This document shows positions 7,741-15,232 of a DNA stretch of 64,000 nt, piece by piece. The notes beneath the pieces are model-generated. The model was given only the letters and a program-made list of their open reading frames with translations. It was not told where the DNA came from and ran no database searches. The stretch comes from Chitinophaga sp. GbtcB8 (GTDB lineage Bacteria > Bacteroidota > Bacteroidia > Chitinophagales > Chitinophagaceae), in assembly GCF_019091455.1 (NCBI RefSeq), contig NZ_JAGXJN010000006.1:124001-188000 (forward strand). The letters are read 5' to 3'. The translations under genes and the position numbers were made by a program. The number at the start of each line of letters is the position of its first letter. The stretch's first letter is position 1.

Positions 7741-9624
7741 ATGAAAACATTAAGCATAACCTCATTTGGTGATGTAAAGACTTCAATCAATAGTCTGAAA
7801 ATTAATTTAGAACCTCTTTTAAAAGATCGTAAAGACGAGGTAAACAATTTTTTTGACGTAACGGTAAAAAAATATTTTGAGACTCAAGGATCACGTATTT
7901 CTACTCTGAAAACAATTTTGCACAGAGCGCATCCAGTTTATTTTTTTGATATCTATCACCCCACCTCCTTACGATTTAAAGGTGACCTTCAGGAGTCAGG
8001 AACGGTTGAACAATTGTTCCGGAAAAGAAATTTTATTGCAGTAATAGGAGAAGCCGGAAGCGGAAAAAGCATGCTGGCGAAATATATTTTTCTTACCGCT
8101 ATAAATGAGGCAGACCGTATACCCGTTATTGTGGAGCTAAGATACCTCGATGCAGACAATAAGGACCTCTTTCAATATATTAGCCATATACTGGAACGGA
8201 AATTGTCGCAGGACCGGAATATATTAGAAACACTGTTGAAAAATGGGAAATTCTTAATTATACTGGATGGATTCGATGAAATGAGTGGTGCCAGCTCAGT
8301 TAAAATTACTGACTCAATCAACAAGTTCGTTGAGGATTTCCCGCATAATTACTATTTATTACTCTCCCGGCCTTATGCGAACGCAGAATTATTACCGGGG
8401 TTTTCAAATTATACAATAAACCCATTGAGCTTCCAGGAAATTGAAACTTTTATCAAAAAACAGAGCATGGATTCGGAACTGGCAGAGAACGCCATACAAT
8501 CCATCAAAGAGCAGCAATCAGATGTTCTTACCTCATTCCTTCAAAATCCACTTTTGCTTTCGCTTTATCTTCTTACCTACCAAGGAAATTCAAATATCCC
8601 TGCGAAAAAGTCCATTTTTTACAGGCGGGTCATTGATGCGCTTTTTAAGGAACATGACAGTTCGACAAAGTTCGGTTTTGAACGGTCACTAAAATCAAAA
8701 CTTAGCCAGGAAAATATTGAGGCATTACTTCAGTCTTTTTCATTTGCGTCTTATTGTGATGGTAAATTCAGCTTTACGAGGGACTACGTTAATTACCTCC
8801 TGTTAAAGATAAAGGACACGCTAAATATTCCGGATTTTTCTGTTGCTTCACTTGTTGATGATTTAAAAACAGGGATTTCCCTTTGGCTGGAAGAGGGAAA
8901 TAGTTTTTATTTCACACATCGCTCTTTACAGGAGTACTTTGCTGTGATGTATCTGAGAAGGATTAGGATACGGAAAGAAAATATATATGAAATCATTCAG
9001 AAGAATATCTGCAGTAAAGGAGCCGTAAATGAAACAAGAAATTTCCTACTTCTCCTTAAGGAAGGGGAAGAGTATGATTATGTCAAATACTTACTATTAC
9101 CTAACCTTCAGTTAATAAGGTCAAAACTTACTGATAATGCAATTCCTTCAGCACCGATAGCCCTTTTTTTGAGTAAAATAACCGTTTATGAGAACATCAG
9201 AAGTGTAAAATTCATTTTGTCCAGGGCAAGCAAGCCTTATGCCTTTATATTTGACATAATTGATTTTAATATCATCAAGGCATTTGAGGGTTTTTTACTA
9301 AGTGTGGAAATACAGGATTATTTTATAAACAAGATCATCAAAGCAAAAATGGAGGCTCGCGATGATATGATGTCAAAAGAGCCAAAAACAAATGAATTTA
9401 TCTTTGATATACAGTCAGAGGAATCTTTCATTTTGTTAACCAAGTTTTCTGCTACAGACGAAGGAGAGCAATCTATTGCTTCCTTTTACGAAACATTGAA
9501 CCGCGAAATCGAAAACGCGCAACAGTTCATTAAAGAATATGAACAGGAAGAAAGCCTTGCCATAGAAATGTTGCTAAACAAACTTTCTCCTCCAAATTCA
9601 AATAATAGCTCCCCGAAATCATGA
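7741..9624 (+). CDS. NACHT-type STAND NTPase
   Basis: 627 residues. The N-terminal 90 or so are helical and not a domain I recognise. The NTPase follows: Walker A GEAGSGKS (103-110), Walker B LIILDGFDE with Asp176 and the NACHT-typical second acidic pair Asp179-Glu180, sensor LLLSRP, and the winged-helix-region motif NPLLLSLYLLTY. HRSLQEYFAVMYL marks the end of the NACHT module, as in bacterial NLR-like defence proteins. The C-terminal part is helical and rich in charged residues, with no evident WD, TPR or LRR repeats. Members of this class sense phage components, oligomerise and activate an effector. No effector domain is visible in the protein itself, so the neighbours are the candidate partners. 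Low GC suggests horizontal transfer. Confidence 0.88.
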   Translation: MKTLSITSFGDVKTSINSLKINLEPLLKDRKDEVNNFFDVTVKKYFETQGSRISTLKTILHRAHPVYFFDIYHPTSLRFKGDLQESGTVEQLFRKRNFIAVIGEAGSGKSMLAKYIFLTAINEADRIPVIVELRYLDADNKDLFQYISHILERKLSQDRNILETLLKNGKFLIILDGFDEMSGASSVKITDSINKFVEDFPHNYYLLLSRPYANAELLPGFSNYTINPLSFQEIETFIKKQSMDSELAENAIQSIKEQQSDVLTSFLQNPLLLSLYLLTYQGNSNIPAKKSIFYRRVIDALFKEHDSSTKFGFERSLKSKLSQENIEALLQSFSFASYCDGKFSFTRDYVNYLLLKIKDTLNIPDFSVASLVDDLKTGISLWLEEGNSFYFTHRSLQEYFAVMYLRRIRIRKENIYEIIQKNICSKGAVNETRNFLLLLKEGEEYDYVKYLLLPNLQLIRSKLTDNAIPSAPIALFLSKITVYENIRSVKFILSRASKPYAFIFDIIDFNIIKAFEGFLLSVEIQDYFINKIIKAKMEARDDMMSKEPKTNEFIFDIQSEESFILLTKFSATDEGEQSIASFYETLNREIENAQQFIKEYEQEESLAIEMLLNKLSPPNSNNSSPKS

Positions 9625-9771
9625 TGCAATAGCAGTGCATTTCAGCCAAAAGGATTTTGTAGCTCATTGCAACTAATACGCTATTGCCCAAATAAACAAA
9701 CCTGACGCTGACCGAAGACCAGTAACTACAAAAAGTAGATACCCTTTTAATCACCAGATAACCAATAAGAC

Positions 9772-10737
9772 ATGTCATCAATCGGAAGATTTCATCTACA
9801 TACATTTTTTGATGAAGATGCCAAGACTCTTATCAGTGCCAGGCAAAAGGGCCTTGCAATTCATAGGACTAAAAATATTGATGCTGCAGGCGATGAAATC
9901 GAGCTTCCTATCAGGGACATTATTCGCCGCCGTTTACCTGTAAATTACTATATCGGTCATGGACATATCGTGGATGCGAGTCTCAACACCAGCGGACAAT
10001 TTGATGTTCTAATTGCAGATAACAAGGGGTCTCCCGTGTTGTTTAGGTCTGAAAATTCGACCGATTACCTTACCTATGAAAGTATTTACGCCATTGGGGA
10101 AATAAAATCTACTTATTACAGGTCAAAACATTATGTAAGCGAATTTGTGGAGAAGATCAGGATAGTCAACCAAGGGATGAGCCGGGCCAAAACTCCACGG
10201 GACCAGTTGACGCAGGACTTAATTTTTTCAGGCGACGGTGCAGTGGAGATTATCAGCAGTGACCCGCGCCCGTATAAAAATCCACTTTTCAAGTTTATGT
10301 TTTTTGTCGATAGCGGAGATTTGGATCTGACAGCGTTGTATAATGACCTGAACAAGGCTGACAACAGAGATTGCCCAAACCTTATTTGTTTTCTGGACAG
10401 GGGAGTGATTCTCAAAGCAGAAGCAAAAAAAGGGGATACTTGGGATATTGGCAATATTGTCTTTTATCCCGAGTTCATTGACCCCGGCAGAGGAACAGAC
10501 TATCAATGGCTTTTGTATGAGTTTGATGTCCGCACCACAGCAGCTTCCACCTTAGCTTATCTTGTTTATATGCTAAATGAGCATGTCAGTAGCTCCATGG
10601 TATTAAAGCCAGATTTGCTCAAATATCACAGTAATATGTTTGTCGTTAAACAGGGGATTGTGATTGGCTCCAACTCAATTGTCATCAATAATAGCATAAC
10701 AACTAGCAATGATGACCATTTCAGTAAATGTGACTGA
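9772..10737 (+). CDS. DUF6602 protein with PD-(D/E)XK nuclease-like core
   Basis: 321 residues. The N-terminal half fits DUF6602: an acidic helix (GDEIELPIRDIIRRRLP, Glu44), then SGQFDVLIAD with Asp78, then AIGEIKST with Glu110-x-Lys112. The spaced E...D...ExK pattern is that of the restriction-endonuclease fold. The C-terminal half has no family I recognise and ends in SSSMVLKPDLLKYHSNMF plus a polar tail. It follows the NACHT gene on the same strand after 147 nt with no terminator, and shares its low GC. The most economical role is the DNA- or RNA-cutting effector of the NACHT system. DUF6602 proteins also occur alone, so partnership is inference. Confidence 0.72.
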   Translation: MSSIGRFHLHTFFDEDAKTLISARQKGLAIHRTKNIDAAGDEIELPIRDIIRRRLPVNYYIGHGHIVDASLNTSGQFDVLIADNKGSPVLFRSENSTDYLTYESIYAIGEIKSTYYRSKHYVSEFVEKIRIVNQGMSRAKTPRDQLTQDLIFSGDGAVEIISSDPRPYKNPLFKFMFFVDSGDLDLTALYNDLNKADNRDCPNLICFLDRGVILKAEAKKGDTWDIGNIVFYPEFIDPGRGTDYQWLLYEFDVRTTAASTLAYLVYMLNEHVSSSMVLKPDLLKYHSNMFVVKQGIVIGSNSIVINNSITTSNDDHFSKCD

Positions 10738-10851
10738 CTTACCTTTACGATCTGGATGCATCCATGGCGACCGGGGAATGAGAGGAACTCTTATCTTTTT
10801 TGCCATTCTCGCTTTTTTTTCCTATATTCAGTATGAAGTTATTTACCTGTC

Positions 10852-11256
10852 ATGTCAAAAGAAGCACAGATAAAAGCGGTTTTAGAGGATTATCTAAATG
10901 CTGAATCCTCCCTGAAAGAATGTGCTCAGGCAAGAGAAGAGACACTGATAAGATATAATCACCTCACTGAAGAACATCATCCTCCCGGTAACAGCTATAA
11001 CACGCATACAGCAGCCCCCATCATAAGCGCCTATGAAGAAATAAAAAGCCTGGATAAGACTATTGAAGATACCCGGTACAAGCTAAATGAGGCCACTGCA
11101 AAAATAAAGGAGTATATACATGCCCTGAAAGAACGGCCGCTTGAAGTACAATTTGCATTTGATTCGCTGAACCACCGGGCCGGCGCCCACCAGTTTTACC
11201 TGGAAAATGACGAATTAAAGGTTAGGCATTTATCCGCGAAAATAGAGGAGCTTTAG
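10852..11256 (+). CDS. Small coiled-coil protein of unknown function
   Basis: 134 residues, no signal peptide, no membrane segment. Residues 1-40 and 60-95 are charged heptad-like helices (SLKECAQAREETLIRYNHL; EEIKSLDKTIEDTRYKLNEATAKIKEYIHALKE), separated by a Pro/His/Asn-rich linker. The C-terminus is probably beta (AHQFYLENDELKVRHLS). No family recognised. It lies 114 nt after the DUF6602 gene on the same strand but has a composition closer to the core genome, so it may be the first gene outside the island rather than part of it. The ATG at 10852 is the first in frame. Confidence 0.6.
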   Translation: MSKEAQIKAVLEDYLNAESSLKECAQAREETLIRYNHLTEEHHPPGNSYNTHTAAPIISAYEEIKSLDKTIEDTRYKLNEATAKIKEYIHALKERPLEVQFAFDSLNHRAGAHQFYLENDELKVRHLSAKIEEL

Positions 11257-11265
11257 AACCGGATT

Positions 11266-11646
11266 TCATACCGCTCTGTCTCTTCTGACCAGGTATTTAT
11301 CCAAAAACATCAATCCCAGCAACACATTCAGAAAAAGCAAACAATTAACAGTTTTACGGTTAAAGTACTGGCCGATATCCAGCGTGCTAACATCAACGGC
11401 TAAACGGAATTTGCCCGCCGCAGACCAGTTAAAAGAGGGGAGGGCATACACCACAGCAGCGGCTATCAGCAGCAGGAAGAACAGCCCCGTTCCATACACT
11501 ACCTTTTTATTGAGATAGCTGCGGGATGCAGGTGCAATGCGTGTTCCGGCAATAGCGCCCATTACTTTTTTAGAAAAGTCAGGGGAGGGAGGGCTAAGCT
11601 CCAGGTCTTCCCGTAAATGTTTTTCTATATCAAAACGTTTCTCCAT
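11266..11646 (-). CDS. Putative anti-sigma factor, membrane protein
   Basis: 126 residues with an acidic/polar N-terminal 45 (EKHLREDLELSPPSPDFSKKVM), a first membrane helix (VVYGTGLFFLLLIAAAVVYAL) and a second near the C-terminus (VNCLLFLNVLLGLMFLDKYLV). The short N-terminal cytoplasmic part, with no zinc-finger HxxxCxxC, and the position 16 nt downstream of an ECF sigma gene fit the small anti-sigma proteins of Bacteroidota sigma pairs. It would hold the sigma factor at the membrane. The assignment depends on context more than on sequence. It is convergent with the coiled-coil gene, with 9 nt between the stops. Confidence 0.6.
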   Translation of the reverse strand: MEKRFDIEKHLREDLELSPPSPDFSKKVMGAIAGTRIAPASRSYLNKKVVYGTGLFFLLLIAAAVVYALPSFNWSAAGKFRLAVDVSTLDIGQYFNRKTVNCLLFLNVLLGLMFLDKYLVRRDRAV

Positions 11647-11662
11647 ATCCGTTCACTTAACA

Positions 11663-12223
11663 CTAATTTAAGATTTCTTTTATTTCATCTGCAAAATATA
11701 GCTCCAGCTTTTCTTTGAGCCGTAACCGCGCCCGGTGCAGCTTCACCTTCACCGCATTGGAAGTAAGGCCCATGATAACACCTATTTCCTCAATACTTTG
11801 CTCTGCTTTATAGAAAAGAGTAATGATCGTTGCATCATCTGCGCTTAACAGCCCGATCACATGATTGACCAGCAGGTGTGTGGAACGTTTTTCCGTTGGA
11901 TCAGCACCATTCCCGGTATGTTGTGCATGCACCGTTCCAGGATCCAGGGGATCCATGCGGGGCTTTACCTTTCGTAAAAAGGTTTTGGTGGTATTCATGG
12001 CAATGGTGCACAGCCAGGTGCTGAATTTGGCATCCCGCCTGAAATCTGCCAGGGAGCGGTAAGCTTTCACAAATACATCCTGGGCTATTTCTTCCGCATC
12101 CTCGCGGTTGCGGGTGTAACGTAACGCAATGGTAAATACAAAGTGCTGATAACGTTTTATCAATTCCTCAAAACTTTGCTGATCACCTTGTAGTACCTGG
12201 TTGATAATTTCAATGTCATCCAT
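11663..12223 (-). CDS. ECF sigma factor (RNA polymerase sigma-70 family)
   Basis: 186 residues. Region 2 is clear (RYTRNREDAEEIAQDVFVKAYRSLADFRRDAKFSTWL), followed by a linker and region 4 (EQSIEEIGVIMGLTSNAVKVKLHRARLRLKEKL), which reads the -35 box. I chose ATG 12223 (MDDIEI) over 12235. The ECF-type -10 box at 12249-12253 would place the transcript start near 12243, leaving almost no leader for the upstream ATG, and an AGGA lies just before 12223. The gene is probably autoregulated, because matching promoters face both ways in the intergenic region. The anti-sigma gene follows in the same transcript. Confidence 0.9.
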   Translation of the reverse strand: MDDIEIINQVLQGDQQSFEELIKRYQHFVFTIALRYTRNREDAEEIAQDVFVKAYRSLADFRRDAKFSTWLCTIAMNTTKTFLRKVKPRMDPLDPGTVHAQHTGNGADPTEKRSTHLLVNHVIGLLSADDATIITLFYKAEQSIEEIGVIMGLTSNAVKVKLHRARLRLKEKLELYFADEIKEILN

Positions 12224-12248
12224 TCCTGCGTGCATAGATGAGAGGTAT

Positions 12249-12275
12249 GACTACAATTATAACCCGGAGGTTACA
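12249..12275 (-). promoter_or_regulatory. ECF-type promoter for the sigma/anti-sigma operon
   Basis: On the minus strand: -35 TGTAACC (12275-12269), 15 nt, -10 TAGTC (12253-12249). The same boxes with the same spacing face the other way at 12305-12331. TGTAACC with a GTC-type -10 resembles known ECF promoters. Confidence 0.65.
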
Positions 12276-12304
12276 CTACAATTTAAAATAATTAGGGCGT
12301 TTCC

Positions 12305-12331
12305 TGTAACCTGATCTTTTTAGCGGTAGTC
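12305..12331 (+). promoter_or_regulatory. ECF-type promoter for the DUF6249 gene
   Basis: -35 TGTAACC (12305-12311), 15 nt, -10 TAGTC (12327-12331): identical in boxes and spacing to the opposed promoter at 12249-12275. The predicted transcript start is near 12337, giving a leader of about 35 nt before ATG 12373. Confidence 0.65.
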
Positions 12332-12372
12332 AAAGCATGTACAAACTTAATATTCACAACAAACACCTTATC

Positions 12373-12723
12373 ATGAACAGTAATGAAATGTTGACGGCCG
12401 TACTGGTACCCCTGGCCGCTATGGCCTTAGCTTTCGGGATTATATACCTCCTCAGGAAAGAGAACCTGGCTATGATAGAAAAGGGCATGAACCCTAAAAT
12501 AGACCGGCCGGCCCCTTACACCAACCTAAAATATGGTTTGCTGCTTACCGGCGGTGGGTTGGGCTTATTGCTGGCATATCTCATAGATGTTGCCGTGCCG
12601 GCCATTAACGGAGAAGATAATGCCTCTATTTATTTTGCCCTTATTGCTATCTTTGGAGGCCTTGGCCTTATTGCATCTTACCGCATCGAAAAAAAGGAGC
12701 TCCTGGATAAACGCCCGGAATAA
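12373..12723 (+). CDS. DUF6249 membrane protein
   Basis: 116 residues from ATG 12373. The upstream ATG 12337 would sit on the predicted transcript start, and MNSNEMLTAVLVPLAAMA is the natural N-terminus. Layout: a helix (LTAVLVPLAAMALAFGIIYLL), a conserved cytoplasmic loop (RKENLAMIEKGMNP), two further helices (YGLLLTGGGLGLLLAYLI; SIYFALIAIFGGLGLIASYRI) and a charged tail. Proteins of this type are commonly found beside ECF sigma genes in Bacteroidota; their function is unknown. The shared ECF promoter puts it in the regulon of the divergent sigma factor. A decayed copy of its 3' end lies at 6562-6650. Confidence 0.85.
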   Translation: MNSNEMLTAVLVPLAAMALAFGIIYLLRKENLAMIEKGMNPKIDRPAPYTNLKYGLLLTGGGLGLLLAYLIDVAVPAINGEDNASIYFALIAIFGGLGLIASYRIEKKELLDKRPE

Positions 12724-12753
12724 GCGGTTCACCTCACCCCTTAAAAACAGCTC

Positions 12754-13677
12754 ATGAAAACCTTGCTGCTTGTGTTCATTCTTTTACTACCCTTTACTGC
12801 ACCTGCTCAGTCTAAGAAAATACTGGCAGAAAAACTGGGATACCCTAAAGACGCTAAGCTCTTGATCATTCATGCGGATGATGCCGGTGTATCCCATTCC
12901 GTGAATGCCGCTATCATTGCTGCTTATGAAAAAAAGGCCATCAGCTCCGCCGCTATTATGGTACCCTGTCCCTGGTTCCCTGAAATAGCCGCTTATGCAA
13001 AAGCGCATCCCGAGCTGGATTGGGGCATCCATATTACCTTAACCGCTGAATGGAAAAACTATAAATGGGGCGGTGTGTCATCCTCCAATGAAATCTCAAG
13101 CCTCCTGGATAAAGATGGGTATCTCTATGCTTCGTTGGAAGAATTTAAAAAACATGCAAAACCGGAAGAAGTGCGGAAGGAGATCCGGGCGCAGATCCGG
13201 AAGGCAATGGCTGCCGGCATCAAATTAAGCCACCTGGATACCCATATGGGCAGCGTGTATGCATCACCGGAACTGGTAGAAATATATCAGCAGGTGGGCA
13301 AAGAATTTCATTTGCCGGTATTGGTGCCAATGAATATGATACAGATAATGGCTCCGCAAATGCTGCCCTATATCGACACTGTAAATAACGTGATCGTTGA
13401 TCAGTTTATAACGGCCTATAAAGCCGCTCCGGCGGATCAGTGGCATGTGTATTATGACCAGGCGCTGGACCGGTTAAAACCCGGGCTGAACGAGATCATC
13501 TTTCACCTGGCGTATGATAATGATGAAATGCAGGCCGTTACCATTGAGCATCCTGATTTTGGTGCTGCCTGGCGGCAAAATGATTTCAATTATGTGACCA
13601 GTGACGCGTTTAAAACACTGCTTGAAAAAAAAGGGTTCCGTGTTATTACCTGGAAAGAGATCCTCACATCGCTATAA
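12754..13677 (+). CDS. Secreted YdjC/ChbG-family carbohydrate deacetylase
   Basis: 307 residues with a signal peptide (MKTLLLVFILLLPFTAPAQ). The metal site of the YdjC fold is visible: HADDAG (His40, Asp42-Asp43), DWGIHITLTAEW with its His, and HLDTHMG (His160, Asp162, His164). The family removes acetyl groups from N-acetylated sugars such as chitooligosaccharides. Export to the periplasm is unusual relative to the cytosolic enterobacterial ChbG, but is seen in Bacteroidota. The gene starts 30 nt after the DUF6249 stop and may read through from the ECF promoter. Confidence 0.85.
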   Translation: MKTLLLVFILLLPFTAPAQSKKILAEKLGYPKDAKLLIIHADDAGVSHSVNAAIIAAYEKKAISSAAIMVPCPWFPEIAAYAKAHPELDWGIHITLTAEWKNYKWGGVSSSNEISSLLDKDGYLYASLEEFKKHAKPEEVRKEIRAQIRKAMAAGIKLSHLDTHMGSVYASPELVEIYQQVGKEFHLPVLVPMNMIQIMAPQMLPYIDTVNNVIVDQFITAYKAAPADQWHVYYDQALDRLKPGLNEIIFHLAYDNDEMQAVTIEHPDFGAAWRQNDFNYVTSDAFKTLLEKKGFRVITWKEILTSL

Positions 13678-13709
13678 TGATGCCACCTCATTTGAAAATC
13701 TTTAAATTT

Positions 13710-13736
13710 GGAGAAAATCTGTCACCTAATTTCTCC
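13710..13736. promoter_or_regulatory. Inverted repeat directly upstream of Crp/Fnr-type gene
   Basis: GGAGAAA (13710-13716), 13 nt, TTTCTCC (13730-13736), ending 2 nt before ATG 13739. It overlaps the end of a TAAATTTG -7-like element (13703-13710). It could be an autoregulatory operator or an RNA hairpin over the start. Confidence 0.4.
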
Positions 13737-13738
13737 CC

Positions 13739-14320
13739 ATGACCTCTTATTACGATACCTTATTCGCCTATATCGCCCGTATCCTGGAGCTGCCGGAGCA
13801 TGACCGGATCTCCTGCCGGGAAACCTTCCATCCGTTGACAGTGCCTAAGGATACGCTGCTGGAAACAGCTGGTAAGGTGCCCTTATACCATAACTTTATT
13901 GTTTCGGGTTATATGCGGAAGTATTATATCAATGAAAAGGGAGAGGAAGTAACCAGTGACCTGAACGATGGACCCCGTTTTTTCACCTCTTACATGGCAT
14001 TCGTTAATCAAACGGTGTCCAATGAATACCTGCAATGTATTACGGACTGCGAGCTGCTGCGTATTTCCAAGCCGGATGCCGACCGTACGGCAGGCACCAG
14101 CTATACCCAGAAGGATTACACCATCCGGCTGTTCCACCAGGTACAGGAAGAGTACCTGGAACGGATAAACGATCTGGCCAACCTGACAGCAGAGCAGCGT
14201 TACCTGAAATTCCTGGACAGGTCGCCCAATATTATGAAACATGTACCGCTGAAATATATCGCCTCTTACCTGGGTATCAAACCCGAAAGCCTTAGCCGTA
14301 TCCGGCGGGAGATTTCCTAA
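13739..14320 (+). CDS. Crp/Fnr-family transcriptional regulator
   Basis: 193 residues. An N-terminal cyclic-nucleotide-binding-like beta-barrel (FHPLTVPKDTLLETAGKVPLYHNFIVSGYMRKYYINEKGEEVTSDL) is followed by a long dimer helix and a short C-terminal winged HTH ending YIASYLGIKPESLSRIRREIS. The Arg of the cAMP phosphate cassette is not evident, so the ligand may differ or be absent, as in most Bacteroidota members. It may control itself through the inverted repeat at its start, and the DUF2306 gene 46 nt downstream may be its target. Confidence 0.85.
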   Translation: MTSYYDTLFAYIARILELPEHDRISCRETFHPLTVPKDTLLETAGKVPLYHNFIVSGYMRKYYINEKGEEVTSDLNDGPRFFTSYMAFVNQTVSNEYLQCITDCELLRISKPDADRTAGTSYTQKDYTIRLFHQVQEEYLERINDLANLTAEQRYLKFLDRSPNIMKHVPLKYIASYLGIKPESLSRIRREIS

Positions 14321-14365
14321 CAATTGTTAAGTGGATTTGGCTGCGCAGCGGATATTTTTGCGGTT

Positions 14366-15184
14366 ATGCTTACATATCTGCTAAAAGCCCCTCAGGCGGT
14401 GGCTGCAAAAACCTTGCAGTGGGCCGTCCGGAGCTGGTTTGCCGTTTTTTTCGCAGGGCAACTGATCTTTGCCTCCTATATTATCCTGCTCTACTGGTGG
14501 TCCGCAGCACAGGGGCGCCTGGAGCGCTGGAATGCTGCAACACCGCATTTATATGTTGAAGGCGCCCCTCTGCACAATGCAGTATTTGCGCTGCACATAG
14601 CAGCAGCAGCGCTCATAAGCCTGCTGGGGCCTTTGCAGCTGCTACCGGCCATCCGGCGGTATGCACCGCGGTTTCACCGGCTTAGCGGACGTTTTTATAT
14701 CTTCTTTGCCTTTGCTATCGGTATCGATGGGATGCTGCTGGCCTGGCGGAAGGGATCAGTGGGCGGAACTATGGATCATGTTATTATTTCCATCAATGCA
14801 CTCATTATCCTGGTATGTGCTTATTATACTATCCGGTACGCAGTAAAACGTGAGCTGGCAATACATAACCGTTGGGCTGTGCACCTGGTTCTGGGTATGA
14901 GCGGGGTATGGCTGTTCCGTGTTTTTCTCATGTTGTGGCTGGTAATTAACCAGGGGCCGGTTGGCTTTGACCCGGATACATTCACAGGCCCTTTCCTGAC
15001 CACATTAGCCATTGCAGTATACGTATTTCCACAAGTGATCGTATGGGGGTATTTCCAGGCGTGGGAGGCAGAGGCTGCCGGGCCTAAATGGATCTTTTCC
15101 GCTGTGCTGTTATGTATTACCCTGGGAATGTTGACCGGTGTTTTTGCTGCAACCATGGGAATGTGGCTGCCACGGATCAAATGA
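14366..15184 (+). CDS. DUF2306 multi-pass membrane protein
   Basis: 272 residues from ATG 14366; the TTG at 14324 would begin inside the preceding gene's spacer and adds a poor N-terminus. Seven or so hydrophobic segments are visible. The family pattern is present: HIAAAALISLLGPLQLLPAIRRYAPRFHRLSGRFYIF and later AIHNRWAVHLVLGMSGVWLFRV. The conserved His residues (FHRLSGR, HNRW) suggest a heme- or quinone-like environment, but the function is unknown. The nearest upstream gene is the Crp/Fnr-type regulator on the same strand. Confidence 0.85.
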   Translation: MLTYLLKAPQAVAAKTLQWAVRSWFAVFFAGQLIFASYIILLYWWSAAQGRLERWNAATPHLYVEGAPLHNAVFALHIAAAALISLLGPLQLLPAIRRYAPRFHRLSGRFYIFFAFAIGIDGMLLAWRKGSVGGTMDHVIISINALIILVCAYYTIRYAVKRELAIHNRWAVHLVLGMSGVWLFRVFLMLWLVINQGPVGFDPDTFTGPFLTTLAIAVYVFPQVIVWGYFQAWEAEAAGPKWIFSAVLLCITLGMLTGVFAATMGMWLPRIK

Positions 15185-15232
15185 TAGGGAAGGTGGGAAA
15201 AACATTTTATCTTGGGTGGCTAAACCCACGTC

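Noticed and set aside
9625..9771. Short inverted repeats in the NACHT-DUF6602 spacer (ATGCA...TGCAT; CTAC-AAAAA-GTAG) as a terminator or regulatory RNA
   Set aside because: Stems are only 4-5 bp and have no T-run; too weak to support a call.
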